Assembly (NCBI RefSeq): GCF_049446155.1
Contig: NZ_JBMSEE010000006.1
Location: 248,001 to 312,000 of the forward strand
DNA: 64,000 nt
Source of the DNA: Rivibacter sp049446155
GTDB lineage: Bacteria; Pseudomonadota; Gammaproteobacteria; Burkholderiales; Burkholderiaceae_C
Reading direction: 5' to 3'
The translations under genes were made by a program, and so were the position numbers. A model generated the notes under the pieces. That model saw only the letters and a list, made by a program, of their open reading frames with translations, ran no database searches and was not told where the DNA came from. Positions 1 through 8,480 of this stretch are shown piece after piece. Positions within the stretch are counted from its first letter, which is position 1. Each line of letters begins with the position of its first letter.

Positions 1-1524
1 GTGGGCATGCTGGTAATGGGCGTGATGGCGGTCATGGCCCTTCAGGCACGCAACGAGGCGCGCGAGCAGCGCGCGCAGGCGGAGGACCTGATTGAGTTCA
101 TGCTGGGTGACTTGCGCAAGAAGCTCGAACCGGTGGGGCGGCTGGAGGTGCTCGATGCGGTGGGCGAGAAGGCATTGGGCTACTACGGCCGGCAGGACGC
201 GGCCAAGCTCGATGCGACCTCGCTGGGGCATCGCTCGCGGGCGATGCATCTGATCGGTGAGATCCGCGGTTTGCGCGGTCAACGTGATCTCGCCGAGAAG
301 GCGTTCCGAAGCGCTGCCGAAACGACCGCTCAGATGCTCGCGCGTGCACCTAACGACCCGCAGCGCATCTTCGACCACGCGCAAAGCGAGTACTGGGTCG
401 GCCTCGTTGCTTGGCAAAGCGGCGATCTTCCCGTTGCTGCACAGCGTTTCGGCGAGTACCTCCGGCTCGCACGGCGGCTGGTGGTCATCGATTCGGCGAA
501 GCCCGACTGGCAGATCGAGTTGGCGATGGCATCGACGAATCTCGGTGCCGTGTACATCCGCCAAGGGCGCGTTCACGAAGCACTTGCGCTGTTCGATGAG
601 ACGCTCAGGCTCTATGAGCCGTTGACAGCCCAACGGCCTGAGCTGCGCGTTGAGCAGGCAAAGACGCTCGGATGGAAGTCGGATGCTTACGAAACCCTGG
701 GCGACTATGGGCGCGCCGCCGAGGCCCAGCGGGCGAAGGTGTCGCTGTTCGACGCCATGCCCGATGCGACCAGGAACCGAATCGCGTTGATGGGGCGTGT
801 CAATGTCGCCTACACGTTGGCGCGACTGGAACTGCAGATGGGGCACTTCGACCGGGCGCGAGCCGAGGCACTCGATGCGGTGGAGAAGGCCAACACGCTG
901 ACCAGTGTCGACTCGACGAACAAGTTCTGGCTCCAGGAATCGACGCGGGCTCAACTTGCACTGGCCGATGCCTTGGCGGCTCTGAACCGGTGCACGGAGG
1001 CCTTGGAACCGATCGAGGCTGCCTCGAAGGCATTGCCGGCGCTTCGCTCCGGGAATGCCTCCAACCTGGATGTCAATGTGCTGCTCCCCAGCCAATGGCT
1101 GGACCTCGCCATCCGCTGCAAGGCGAGGCCAGACGCGCAGCTGCTGGCGCAGGCGCGGGAGTACCTGACTCAGGCGCGACGCCTGATCGCCGAGCCGGGC
1201 CATCTCACGCCCGCGCGGGCTCGCTCAATCGCCCTCGTCGAGTTCCTGGTCGGTCGCAAGCTGGCGACCAGCGGCAACGCTGAGGCTGCGCAGGCACATT
1301 GGCGCAGCGCCTTGTCGATGCTGGACGCCTCCGCGCTGGCAATCGAAGCCGACTCGGTTGCTGCATTGAAGGCCCAGATTCTTCTGCATCTCGATCGGGC
1401 GAGCGAAGCACGTCCGATCGTGCAACGCCTGCAGACGAGGTCACTACGAAGCCCGATCGTGCTGGAGCTGTTCGGCTCGCCAACACCGGGCGAATCGGTT
1501 TCCCAACCACGACCTAAGGAGTAA
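1..1524 (+). CDS. C-terminal part of a membrane-anchored TPR protein (probably a protein kinase or TIR-type receptor), 5' truncated
   Basis: The frame is open from the first base, so the true start is probably upstream of the window. The first ~15 residues are hydrophobic (MLVMGVMAVMAL) and look like a transmembrane segment. A charged coiled stretch follows and then the block LIEFMLGDLRKKLEPVGRL. That block is typical of the segment joining the membrane helix to the TPR array in proteobacterial Ser/Thr kinase-TPR and TIR-TPR proteins (family knowledge). The remaining ~430 residues are helical TPR-like repeats rich in Ala, Leu and Arg. The catalytic or sensor N-terminus is not visible, so the kinase assignment is inference. 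The stop codon lies 3 bases before the next ATG, and the AAGGAG ribosome site of that gene overlaps this stop, so the two are probably translationally coupled. Confidence 0.7.
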   Translation: MGMLVMGVMAVMALQARNEAREQRAQAEDLIEFMLGDLRKKLEPVGRLEVLDAVGEKALGYYGRQDAAKLDATSLGHRSRAMHLIGEIRGLRGQRDLAEKAFRSAAETTAQMLARAPNDPQRIFDHAQSEYWVGLVAWQSGDLPVAAQRFGEYLRLARRLVVIDSAKPDWQIELAMASTNLGAVYIRQGRVHEALALFDETLRLYEPLTAQRPELRVEQAKTLGWKSDAYETLGDYGRAAEAQRAKVSLFDAMPDATRNRIALMGRVNVAYTLARLELQMGHFDRARAEALDAVEKANTLTSVDSTNKFWLQESTRAQLALADALAALNRCTEALEPIEAASKALPALRSGNASNLDVNVLLPSQWLDLAIRCKARPDAQLLAQAREYLTQARRLIAEPGHLTPARARSIALVEFLVGRKLATSGNAEAAQAHWRSALSMLDASALAIEADSVAALKAQILLHLDRASEARPIVQRLQTRSLRSPIVLELFGSPTPGESVSQPRPKE

Positions 1525-1527
1525 GGC

Positions 1528-1860
1528 ATGAATCAAGTGGAGGTTCCAGTCACCGTCGTCGACGGCAGGATCCTGGTCCAGGACGAGATCGACCTGACCA
1601 GGAAGCCCAAGGACGTGAAGATCCGTTGGGTTCTATCGACCCCCGGTTGGGAGTTCACCGAGAACGGCATCGTCATCGATGACTCGTCGAGCCAGTTCTC
1701 AGACCCCAAGCGGACGGCCGGCGGCAGCGAGTTCCAGTGGAAGGACAAGAACGACGACAGCAGGAGGTACAAGTACGACGTCAACGTTCAGGCCACGGAC
1801 ACGTTGGGTCGGACGCTCAGTCTCGATCCGACGATCAACAACGGGGACGGCGGCGGCTGA
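1528..1860 (+). CDS. Small unrecognised protein, tandem paralogue 1 of 3
   Basis: A 110-residue soluble protein with no signal peptide or membrane segment. I do not recognise a named family with confidence. Visible features are an N-terminal strand-rich VPVTVVDGRILVQ block, a WVLSTPGW motif near residue 37, an EFQWKDKNDDS motif near residue 70 followed by YKYDVNVQA, and a C-terminal LDPTINNGDGGG. The alternating hydrophobic pattern suggests an all-beta fold. It starts 3 bases after the upstream TPR gene with a strong AAGGAG site. The next gene (2009-2341) is about 75 percent identical by eye and has nearly the same leader (AAGGAGTAAGG before the ATG), so the pair arose by tandem duplication. 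Function is unknown; position suggests a partner or effector of the upstream membrane TPR protein. Confidence 0.75.
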   Translation: MNQVEVPVTVVDGRILVQDEIDLTRKPKDVKIRWVLSTPGWEFTENGIVIDDSSSQFSDPKRTAGGSEFQWKDKNDDSRRYKYDVNVQATDTLGRTLSLDPTINNGDGGG

Positions 1861-2008
1861 GTCGACTGTCTTCTACCAATCACGCCGGCGAGAGAAGCAC
1901 GCTTGGTCGTGCGAGGCCCGCGTGAGCCGAGGAAGCCTGGTTGTTCAGAGCTCAATTCCGAGCAGGCCGGGCGGCCGATTCTCCAAGCGAGCCAACAAGG
2001 AGTAAGGG

Positions 2009-2341
2009 ATGAACGAAGTGCAGGTTCCAGTCGCCGTCGTCGACGGTCAGATCCAGGTGCAAGAAGTCGTTGACCTGACCAAGAAACCCAAGGACGTCAA
2101 GATCCGCTGGATCCTGTCGACGCCAGGGTGGGAATTCACCGCCAACGGGATCGTCATCGAAAACCCGTCACCCCAATTCTCGGAGTCGCAACGCACGGCA
2201 AGCGGCAGCGAGTTCCAGTGGAAGGATAAGAACGACGACAGCAAGACGTACAAGTACGACGTCAATGTCCAGGCCGCGGGTGGGTCGGGGCCGGTGATCA
2301 GCCTCGATCCGACGATCAACAACGGAGACGGTGGAGGCTGA
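2009..2341 (+). CDS. Small unrecognised protein, tandem paralogue 2 of 3
   Basis: A 110-residue protein colinear with the product of 1528-1860 over its whole length: VPVAVVDGQIQVQ at the N-terminus, WILSTPGWEF, EFQWKDKNDDS, YKYDVNVQA and the same LDPTINNGDGGG ending. Differences are concentrated near residues 53-62 and 90-97, as expected for surface loops. The ribosome site AAGGAG and its spacing are conserved with copy 1. The 148-base spacer from copy 1 (1861-2008) holds no gene that I can support. No signal peptide is present. Function is unknown. Confidence 0.75.
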   Translation: MNEVQVPVAVVDGQIQVQEVVDLTKKPKDVKIRWILSTPGWEFTANGIVIENPSPQFSESQRTASGSEFQWKDKNDDSKTYKYDVNVQAAGGSGPVISLDPTINNGDGGG

Positions 2342-2460
2342 GTCGCCTCATCTCCAAAGGGGCATGCCGCATCCGTGCGTGTGATCCGTCACGCGCACGT
2401 CGCGCGCAACTGCGCAAACGTCGGGGCACACCGTCGGGTCCACCGCTGCGTGCTAGCGTC

Positions 2461-2487
2461 GTTGCGATCGTCTACGGCGATCGCAAC
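2461..2487. promoter_or_regulatory. Perfect 10-bp inverted repeat before the third paralogue
   Basis: GTTGCGATCG (2461-2470) and CGATCGCAAC (2478-2487) are exact reverse complements separated by a 7-base loop. The element ends 12 bases before the GGAGG ribosome site of the lipoprotein gene at 2512. There is no T-run after it, so an operator or leader hairpin is likelier than an intrinsic terminator. Nothing in the window identifies the binding protein. Confidence 0.5.
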
Positions 2488-2511
2488 AACAAACGTATGG
2501 AGGTTCATCGA

Positions 2512-3002
2512 GTGAACGCTTTCGAATTCGCGGCTTCTCATCGCCGCGCCTCGCGGCTGGCCATTGCCGCGAGCCTGACCGTTCTGCTTGCCGCCTGTGG
2601 CGGAGGCAGCGAAGGCACGGCGAGCCGTGCTTCATCGACCCGCGTCGCCAGCGCCGCGGCGGCTACCCAGACCGAGTCGGCCAACGAGATCGTCATCCCG
2701 GTGACGGTGGTCGATGGCGTGATCCAGGTTCAGGAGAGCATCGACCTGCGCGGCAAACCCGAGAACCTCAAACTGCGCTGGGTGCTCAACACGTCCGGCT
2801 GGGCATTTGCGGACGACGGCATCGCGATCGGCGGCAGCGATCCGACGTTTTCCGAAGGCCAGGTCGTGAACGGCGGCTCGGCGTTCGAGTGGAAAACAAG
2901 AACAATGACAGCCGCGAGTACAAGTACGACGTGAACCTGAAGGCGACCGACGGGTCCGGCCGCACGCTCGAACTGGATCCAACGATCAGCAACGCCCCGT
3001 GA
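2512..3002 (+). pseudogene. Lipoprotein form of the small tandem protein (copy 3), frameshifted near its 3' end
   Basis: The GTG at 2512 is preferred because GGAGG (2499-2503) sits 8 bases before it; an in-frame ATG at 2497 would overlap that site. The product starts with a signal peptide and a lipobox (LLAAC, then GGG), a ~40-residue Ser/Ala linker and then the same domain as copies 1 and 2 (VPVTVVDG-like IPVTVVDGVIQVQ, WVLNTSGW, AFEWK). As read, the frame stops at 2934. One base is missing in the A-run 2893-2896 (TGG-AAA-ACA). Adding one A restores NKNNDSREYKYDVNL, then GRTLELDPTISNAP and a stop at 3000-3002, matching the paralogues. This could be a real frameshift, a sequencing error in the homopolymer, or less likely recoding. 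The lipid anchor would place this copy in the envelope while its sisters are cytoplasmic. Confidence 0.7.
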
Positions 3003-3022
3003 CCCGCGGCGGGCTTTAGCGA

Positions 3023-5497
3023 TCAGTCACGAGTCGCGCCGCTCGCAGCAACAAGCAGCGCTTCGATCTGCTCGTCAAGCGTGACGGCAACGCTCTTGGC
3101 ATCCGTCGACTCGATCAGTGCGGCCGTGGTCGCCAGGCGCGCCGGCGAAAAGCCCGGCGCGCCGCCCGACGAATCGCTTGTCCCTGCCCAAGCGTGCAGC
3201 CGCTGAGCGATATCGCGTTGTCCACGCTGTACCGCCAGCCACGCGAACACCTCGGCCGCACGCACCAGCGCGCCGCCATCCCGCGCGAGCCGCACGACGT
3301 CGGCCGCCATGCCTGCCGCCTGGTCCGCCTGCGACTGCGCGAGCAAGGCCTCCATCTGCAGCAACAGCGCGCGGCACAGCGTCAGGCTCGCGCGTTCGCG
3401 GCGCAGCCGCTCGACCAGCGCGCCGGCCTGCATCTCGGCCGCCTTGGCATCGCCCAATGCCAGTGACAACTCGGCCAGATGCAGCTCGGCACGCAGCGCG
3501 CCGCGCTCGTCGCCGGCCGCCCGCCGCAGCGCGAGTTCCTGCGCACGCGCTTCGCGGCTTGCAGCCCAGTCCTGCGCGATGCGCGCAACGTCGGCGCGCG
3601 CGCGCCAGCCCCACGCGCGTACGCGCAAGGGCCAGTCGGGTCGCTCCAGTTGCAGCGCTTCGTCGAGCGCGGCCTTGGCCGTCTCGGCATCGCTTTGCCC
3701 GGCGATCGCGGTCAGCTCGGCATACAGGCCCAGCGCGTCGCCCAGTTCGCGGTACAGCGCCTGCGCACGCTCGCCGGCCTCGCGCGAGCGTGCGGCGTCC
3801 TGCTCGGCCCAGGCCCACTGCGCGGCCCGCCACCAGCGTGCGGCGATCGGCTTGGGCAGCTCGCCCTGCGCGGCCGAGGCGCTTGCATCGATCCAGCGCC
3901 GCGCCTCGTCGTCGAGCGAGAGGTAGCGCCAAAGCGGCGCGGCGGCGCCGATCAGCGCGGCGGCCGTCGCCGGTTCTTTCACGATGGCCCAGCCCAGCGC
4001 CGCGCGCAAGTCTTCGAGCTCGGGCTCGAAGCGCGCGAGCCAGTCGCGGTCGGTGCTGACGAGAAAGGTGTCCGGCGCGGCCTCGAAGGTCTCGCGCACG
4101 ATGGCCGCGTGGCGCGCCTTCAGCGCGTCGGCCTCGCCGGCCTCTCGGGCCTTGGCCCGTGCATAGGCGCGGCCGGTCTCGCTGAGCGCATAGCGCGGCG
4201 GATCGCGCGTGTCCGCGCTCACCAGCGAGCGCTCGACCAGCGTGGCGAGCCGTTCCGCCGCGGCCCAGGGTTCGGCCGACTCGTCGGCCAGCACCGCCTG
4301 CGCCGCCTCCAGCGAGAAGCTGGCCTCGAACACGCCGAGCCGGTGCCAGGCGCGCTGCTCGTCGGGCGCGAGCAGGGCGTGGCTCCAGTCGATCACTGCC
4401 TGCAGAGAAAGATGACGCGGCGCGGCGTCGCGCGCGCCGGCGGCGGCCAGCAGTTTGAAGCGCTCGTCGAGATGGCGCGCGACGCCGTGCGCGCCGAGCA
4501 TCGGCAGGCGCGCGGCGGCGAGCTGCAGCGCCAGCGGCAGGCCGTCGAGGCGGCGGCAGATCTCGATCAGCGCGCCGCGGTTGTCCTCGCCGAGCGCGAA
4601 GCGGCGGTCGAGCGCGCGCGCACGCTCGACGAGCAGCGCCAGTGCGGGGCAGCGAGCGGCCTCCGCCAGCGGGGCGTCGGGCGCGGGCAGGCCCAGCGCG
4701 TCGAGCCGCAGCACCACTTCGCCGTCGATGCGCAGCGGCGCCTGGCTGGTCACCAGCAGGCGCAGGCCGGGGGCCGCGCGCATCAGGCTGGCGGCGGTCG
4801 CGGCGACGGACTCCAGCAGGTGCTCGGCGTTGTCGAGCACCAGCAGCATCGACAGCGGGCGCAGCGCGGCGGCCACCGCGGCGAGGCTCGCCGTGCCCTG
4901 CAGCTCGAGGCCGATCGCCGCGGCGATCGCACCGGGCAGCAAGGCGGCGTCGCCCAGCGGCGCGAGCTCGACCCAGGCCGCGCCGTGCGCCTGCGCCGCG
5001 GCATGGCGGTGCGCGGCCTCGATCGCCAGCCGCGTCTTGCCCATGCCGCCGGGGCCCACCACCGTGAGCAGGCGCTCGCTCGCCAGGGCCTGCTCCAGCA
5101 TGGCCAGCTCGGCCTCGCGCCCGAGCATGGTGCTGGCCGGCTCGGGCAGCGCGTGCAGCGGCGCGGTCACCGCCGTGGCGGCCGGCGGGGCGGCGGCGGG
5201 CCGGTCCTCGACCAGCGTGAACTGGTAGCCGCGCCCCGGCACGGTGGCGATGGCCCCGGCACCCAGCGCCTTGCGCAGCGCGCTGATCTGCACCTGCAGG
5301 TTGTTCTCCTCGACCACCAGGCCGGGCCAGGCGAGGTCGAGCAGCTCGGCCTTGGTGACCACGCGCTCGCGCCGCTCCACGAGCGCCAGCAGCACGTCGA
5401 AGGCACGCGCCCCCAGCGCCTGCGGCTGGCCATCGACCAGCAGCTGGCGCTGCGCGGGGCGGATCTCGCAGGAGGCGAAGCGAAGCGAGGCGGTCAA
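3023..5497 (-). CDS. Winged-helix transcriptional regulator with ATPase and TPR domains
   Basis: An 824-residue protein. Residues ~5-95 form an OmpR-type winged-helix DNA-binding domain (ALGARAFDVLLAL, VVEENNLQVQISALRKALG, VPGRGYQF). Residues ~120-400 are an NB-ARC/AAA-like ATPase with Walker A GPGGMGKTRLAIE and Walker B-like LLVLDNAEH. The rest is Ala-rich helical TPR-like repeats. This is the architecture of large one-component regulators related to AfsR/MalT-like STAND proteins, which bind DNA when a ligand switches the ATPase (family knowledge). The start read here is TTG; no better upstream ATG or GTG is in frame and the ribosome site is weak, so the exact start is uncertain. It converges with the lipoprotein-like gene ending at 3002. 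The target may be a neighbouring gene, but nothing fixes this. Confidence 0.85.
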   Translation of the reverse strand: MTASLRFASCEIRPAQRQLLVDGQPQALGARAFDVLLALVERRERVVTKAELLDLAWPGLVVEENNLQVQISALRKALGAGAIATVPGRGYQFTLVEDRPAAAPPAATAVTAPLHALPEPASTMLGREAELAMLEQALASERLLTVVGPGGMGKTRLAIEAAHRHAAAQAHGAAWVELAPLGDAALLPGAIAAAIGLELQGTASLAAVAAALRPLSMLLVLDNAEHLLESVAATAASLMRAAPGLRLLVTSQAPLRIDGEVVLRLDALGLPAPDAPLAEAARCPALALLVERARALDRRFALGEDNRGALIEICRRLDGLPLALQLAAARLPMLGAHGVARHLDERFKLLAAAGARDAAPRHLSLQAVIDWSHALLAPDEQRAWHRLGVFEASFSLEAAQAVLADESAEPWAAAERLATLVERSLVSADTRDPPRYALSETGRAYARAKAREAGEADALKARHAAIVRETFEAAPDTFLVSTDRDWLARFEPELEDLRAALGWAIVKEPATAAALIGAAAPLWRYLSLDDEARRWIDASASAAQGELPKPIAARWWRAAQWAWAEQDAARSREAGERAQALYRELGDALGLYAELTAIAGQSDAETAKAALDEALQLERPDWPLRVRAWGWRARADVARIAQDWAASREARAQELALRRAAGDERGALRAELHLAELSLALGDAKAAEMQAGALVERLRRERASLTLCRALLLQMEALLAQSQADQAAGMAADVVRLARDGGALVRAAEVFAWLAVQRGQRDIAQRLHAWAGTSDSSGGAPGFSPARLATTAALIESTDAKSVAVTLDEQIEALLVAASGATRD

Positions 5498-5748
5498 GGC
5501 TGTCGAAACGGCTGAAAGCGGCCGATTGTCGCCGCGCCGCCGGCGACGCTTCAGAACCCTTCAGCTTGCCAAAGGACGCTGCGGCGGCGGCCGAGCAGAC
5601 TGGCCACTCGAACCGACCCGGAGCCCGCCATGCCGATCGCCGCGCTGTCCTCGCCGCAAACTGCAGCACAAGGTTCTGCCGCCGCGATGCCGTGCGGCGG
5701 GCCGGTCGGTTTCGCCGGGCTGCCGATGCACGCCGGCTTTCGGTCCGC

Positions 5749-6588
5749 TCAGCCCGGCGGCGCCTGGAAGCCGCCGGCGCGGTAGGTCAGCACCAGGGTG
5801 TCGCGCCAGCCTTCGCTTTGGCCGCCGACTTGGCCATCCACCAGGGGCTGGATCGGAGTGCTCTCGTGAATCACGCGTGCGTCATCGAGCAGCAGCGCGC
5901 TCCACGGCGCGTCGAGCGTGAAGCGCACGCCGTGCGGGCCGTCGGCCTCGAACACGCGCGTCTCGCCGCCGCGCACGCCGTGGCGTTCGACCAGCAGCAC
6001 GGCCACGTAATCCACGCCGTCGCGGTGCGCGCCTTCGGGCGTGGGCCGGCCGACGCCGTCGCGCGTGTCGATGCGAAACGGATGCGCCTCGATGAACCAG
6101 GCCTCGGGCCGCCGTGCGGCGGCCTGCGCGAACAGCAGGCCGAGCGCGGCGACGAGGTCGCGCCACGCGGCGCTGGCGGCCATCGCCGCGTCGAGCGGCT
6201 CGAACCAGCGCTCGATGCCGCCGTGCAGCGCGTTGTAGGTGGTGGGTTGCCAATGCGCCCGGTGCGGCTGCGCCTCGAGCGGGGCGCCGGACTGCGCGAG
6301 CTGCTGCACGTAGCAGCCGTGGCGGCGGTGGCGGTAGCGGCCGCCGTCCTTCAGGTGGGCATCGGCGGGTAGGTCGCGCCAGAACGGGTGCAGCGTGGCG
6401 TCGAGTTCGCGCGGCGCGTGGCCGACCAGGGCGCCGAGCGTGTCGGGCGCCAGCACCGCGTAGCCGCTGGCGCGCAGCTGGGTCGCCAGCGTCTCGCGCG
6501 GCGCGGGCTGGGGAAAGTGCGCGGCCGCCGGCGGGCGCAGATCGGACGCCGGGACCGAGGACGGTGCGGGGATGCTCGGGTGTGTCAT
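5749..6588 (-). CDS. 2-oxoglutarate/Fe(II)-dependent oxygenase family protein (2OG-Fe_Oxy_2 type)
   Basis: About 279 residues from the ATG at 6588; an open extension to 6633 exists but lacks support. Family features are GRYRHRRHG in the middle, the iron-binding HRD of PEGAHRDGVDYV, a distal His in ARVIHESTPI, and a final Arg-containing strand (WRDTLVLTYR) suited to bind 2-oxoglutarate. This resembles the family that includes bacterial amino-acid hydroxylases such as isoleucine dioxygenase (family knowledge), so hydroxylation of a free amino acid or small molecule is plausible but the substrate is not evident. The gene diverges from the acyl-CoA synthetase at 6639, with only ~50 bases between the starts. 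Confidence 0.8.
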   Translation of the reverse strand: MTHPSIPAPSSVPASDLRPPAAAHFPQPAPRETLATQLRASGYAVLAPDTLGALVGHAPRELDATLHPFWRDLPADAHLKDGGRYRHRRHGCYVQQLAQSGAPLEAQPHRAHWQPTTYNALHGGIERWFEPLDAAMAASAAWRDLVAALGLLFAQAAARRPEAWFIEAHPFRIDTRDGVGRPTPEGAHRDGVDYVAVLLVERHGVRGGETRVFEADGPHGVRFTLDAPWSALLLDDARVIHESTPIQPLVDGQVGGQSEGWRDTLVLTYRAGGFQAPPG

Positions 6589-6638
6589 GGCGGCGGTCAG
6601 CCTAGCATGCGGCCTCCCGTCGAATGGAGACATGACGA

Positions 6639-8366
6639 ATGGCCCTGCGCACCGGCGCCGATGACGACCACTACGAAGCGCTGCACCGTGGTTTCCGCTG
6701 GCGCGTGCCGGCGCTGTTCAACATCGCCGAGGCCTGCTGCGGGCGCTGGGCGCGTGATGCGCGCCATGCCGAGCGCGCCGCGGTGCTCTACGAGCGCGAG
6801 GACGGCCGCACGGCGACCTTGACCTACGCCGCGCTGCAGGCGCAGGCCAACCGCCTGTCCCATGCGCTCGAGCGCCTGGGTGTCGAGCGCGGCGAGCGCG
6901 TCGCGATCGTGATGCCGCAGCGCCCCGAGACGGCGATCGCGCACATCGCGATCCAGCAGCTCGGCGCGGTGGCGATGCCGCTGTCGATGCTGTTCGGCCC
7001 CGAGGCGCTGGAGTACCGCCTCAAGGACAGCGAGGCGCGCGTCGCGATCGCCGACGAGACCGGCATCGCAAGCTTGCGCGCCGCGGCCGGGGCCTGCCCG
7101 GCGCTCGAGCACATCGTCGCGGTCGGCGACGCGCAAGGGCAGGGCAGCCTCGACTGGGACGCGGCGCTGGCGCGCGAGTCGGCGCTCTTCAACGCGCTGG
7201 CCACGCATGCCGACGAGGCCGCGGTGCTGATCTACACCAGCGGCACGACCGGCCCGCCCAAGGGCGCGCTGATCCCGCAGCGCGCGCTGATCGGCAACCT
7301 GCCGGGCTTCGTCTGCTCGCAGAACTGGTTCCCTCAGGACGACGCGGTGTTCTGGAGCCCGGCCGACTGGGCCTGGACCGGCGGGCTGATGGATGCGCTG
7401 CTGCCCTCGCTGTACTTCGGCCGCCCGATCGTCGGCTTCCAGGGCCGCTTCGGGCCCGAGCGCGCGTTCGAGCTGATCGAGCGCCACCGCGTGACCCACA
7501 GCTTCCTGTTCCCGACCGCGCTGAAGGCGATGATGAAGGCGGTGCCGCATCCGCGCGAGCGCTACGCGCTGAACCTGCGCGCGATCATGAGCGCCGGCGA
7601 GGCGGTCGGCGACGCGGTGTTCGCCTACGGCCGCGAACAGCTGGGCCTGACGATCAACGAGATGTTCGGCCAGACCGAGATCAACTACATCGTCGGCAAC
7701 TGCTCGCGGCATGTCGATGCGCAGGGCCGCGAACAGGCCGGCTGGCCGGCGCGCCCCGGCAGCATGGGCCGCGCCTATCCCGGCCACCGCATCGCGGTGG
7801 TCGACGACGAGGGCCAGGAGCTTCCGCCCGGCACGCCGGGCGACGTCGCGCTGCACCGGCGTGACCGCCACGGCGACCTCGATCCGATCTTCTTCCTCGG
7901 CTACTGGCGCAACGAGGACGCCACGCGTGCCAAGTTCACCGGCGATCCCGGCGACTCATGGTGCCGCACCGGCGACACGGCCATGATGGACGAGGCCGGC
8001 TACCTCTGGTACCAGGGCCGCAGCGACGATGTCTTCAAGGCCGCGGGCTACCGCATCGGCCCGAGCGAGATCGAGAACTGCCTGGTCAAGCACGCGGCCG
8101 TGGCCAACGCCGCGGTCGTGCCCAAGCCCGACGCCGAGCGCGGCGCGCTGGTCAAGGCCTATGTCGTGCTCGCGCCCGGCCATGCCGCGTCGCCGGGCCT
8201 GGTGGAGGAACTGCAGCGCCATGTGCGCGGGCGGCTGGCGCCCTACGAGTACCCGAAGGAGATCGAGTTCATCGAGGCCTTGCCGATGACCACCACCGGC
8301 AAGGTGCAGCGCCGCGTGCTGCGGCTGCAGGAGGAAGCGCGCGCCCGCGAGGCGGCCGGCCGCTGA
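6639..8366 (+). CDS. AMP-forming acyl-CoA synthetase, medium-chain/acetyl-CoA synthetase type
   Basis: A 575-residue adenylate-forming enzyme that activates a carboxylic acid to its acyl-AMP and then the CoA thioester. The P-loop-like motif IYTSGTTGPPKGA lies near residue 205, the NEMFGQTE motif near 345, YxxGRSDD-like WYQGRSDDVFKAAGYRIGP near 457 and the C-terminal catalytic lysine in TTTGKVQRR near 555. Length and motifs fit the ACSM/acetoacetyl-CoA-like branch rather than a peptide synthetase. A GGAG site lies 9 bases before the ATG. It appears monocistronic: a 114-base gap separates it from the next gene. Substrate is not determined; butyrate-to-medium-chain or benzoate-like acids are possible. 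Confidence 0.9.
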   Translation: MALRTGADDDHYEALHRGFRWRVPALFNIAEACCGRWARDARHAERAAVLYEREDGRTATLTYAALQAQANRLSHALERLGVERGERVAIVMPQRPETAIAHIAIQQLGAVAMPLSMLFGPEALEYRLKDSEARVAIADETGIASLRAAAGACPALEHIVAVGDAQGQGSLDWDAALARESALFNALATHADEAAVLIYTSGTTGPPKGALIPQRALIGNLPGFVCSQNWFPQDDAVFWSPADWAWTGGLMDALLPSLYFGRPIVGFQGRFGPERAFELIERHRVTHSFLFPTALKAMMKAVPHPRERYALNLRAIMSAGEAVGDAVFAYGREQLGLTINEMFGQTEINYIVGNCSRHVDAQGREQAGWPARPGSMGRAYPGHRIAVVDDEGQELPPGTPGDVALHRRDRHGDLDPIFFLGYWRNEDATRAKFTGDPGDSWCRTGDTAMMDEAGYLWYQGRSDDVFKAAGYRIGPSEIENCLVKHAAVANAAVVPKPDAERGALVKAYVVLAPGHAASPGLVEELQRHVRGRLAPYEYPKEIEFIEALPMTTTGKVQRRVLRLQEEARAREAAGR

Positions 8367-8480
8367 GCCTGAGGCCGCCCGCGCGTAGGCGCGGTCCTAC
8401 ATGCGGTCACGGCGTCGGCCGGCGAAGCCTGCCCGCGTGGATCACGAGACTGAATGCATCACCCAACCAAAGGAGATGCC

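Noticed and set aside
2890..2900. Programmed -1 frameshifting at the A-run of the third small paralogue
   Set aside because: The slippery sequence is not a canonical X-XXY-YYZ heptamer and no obvious downstream pseudoknot was seen; loss of one A is simpler.
3479..5515. Long open frame (678 codons) on the + strand opposite the winged-helix/ATPase regulator
   Set aside because: It is the antisense shadow of a high-GC gene: composition is rich in Arg, Gly and Ala with no domain, while the opposite strand has clear DNA-binding and ATPase motifs.
5630..5785. Possible 51-residue protein on the + strand starting MPIAALSSPQ
   Set aside because: It overlaps the end of the oxygenase gene in antisense, has only a weak ribosome site and no recognisable feature; cannot be told from chance.
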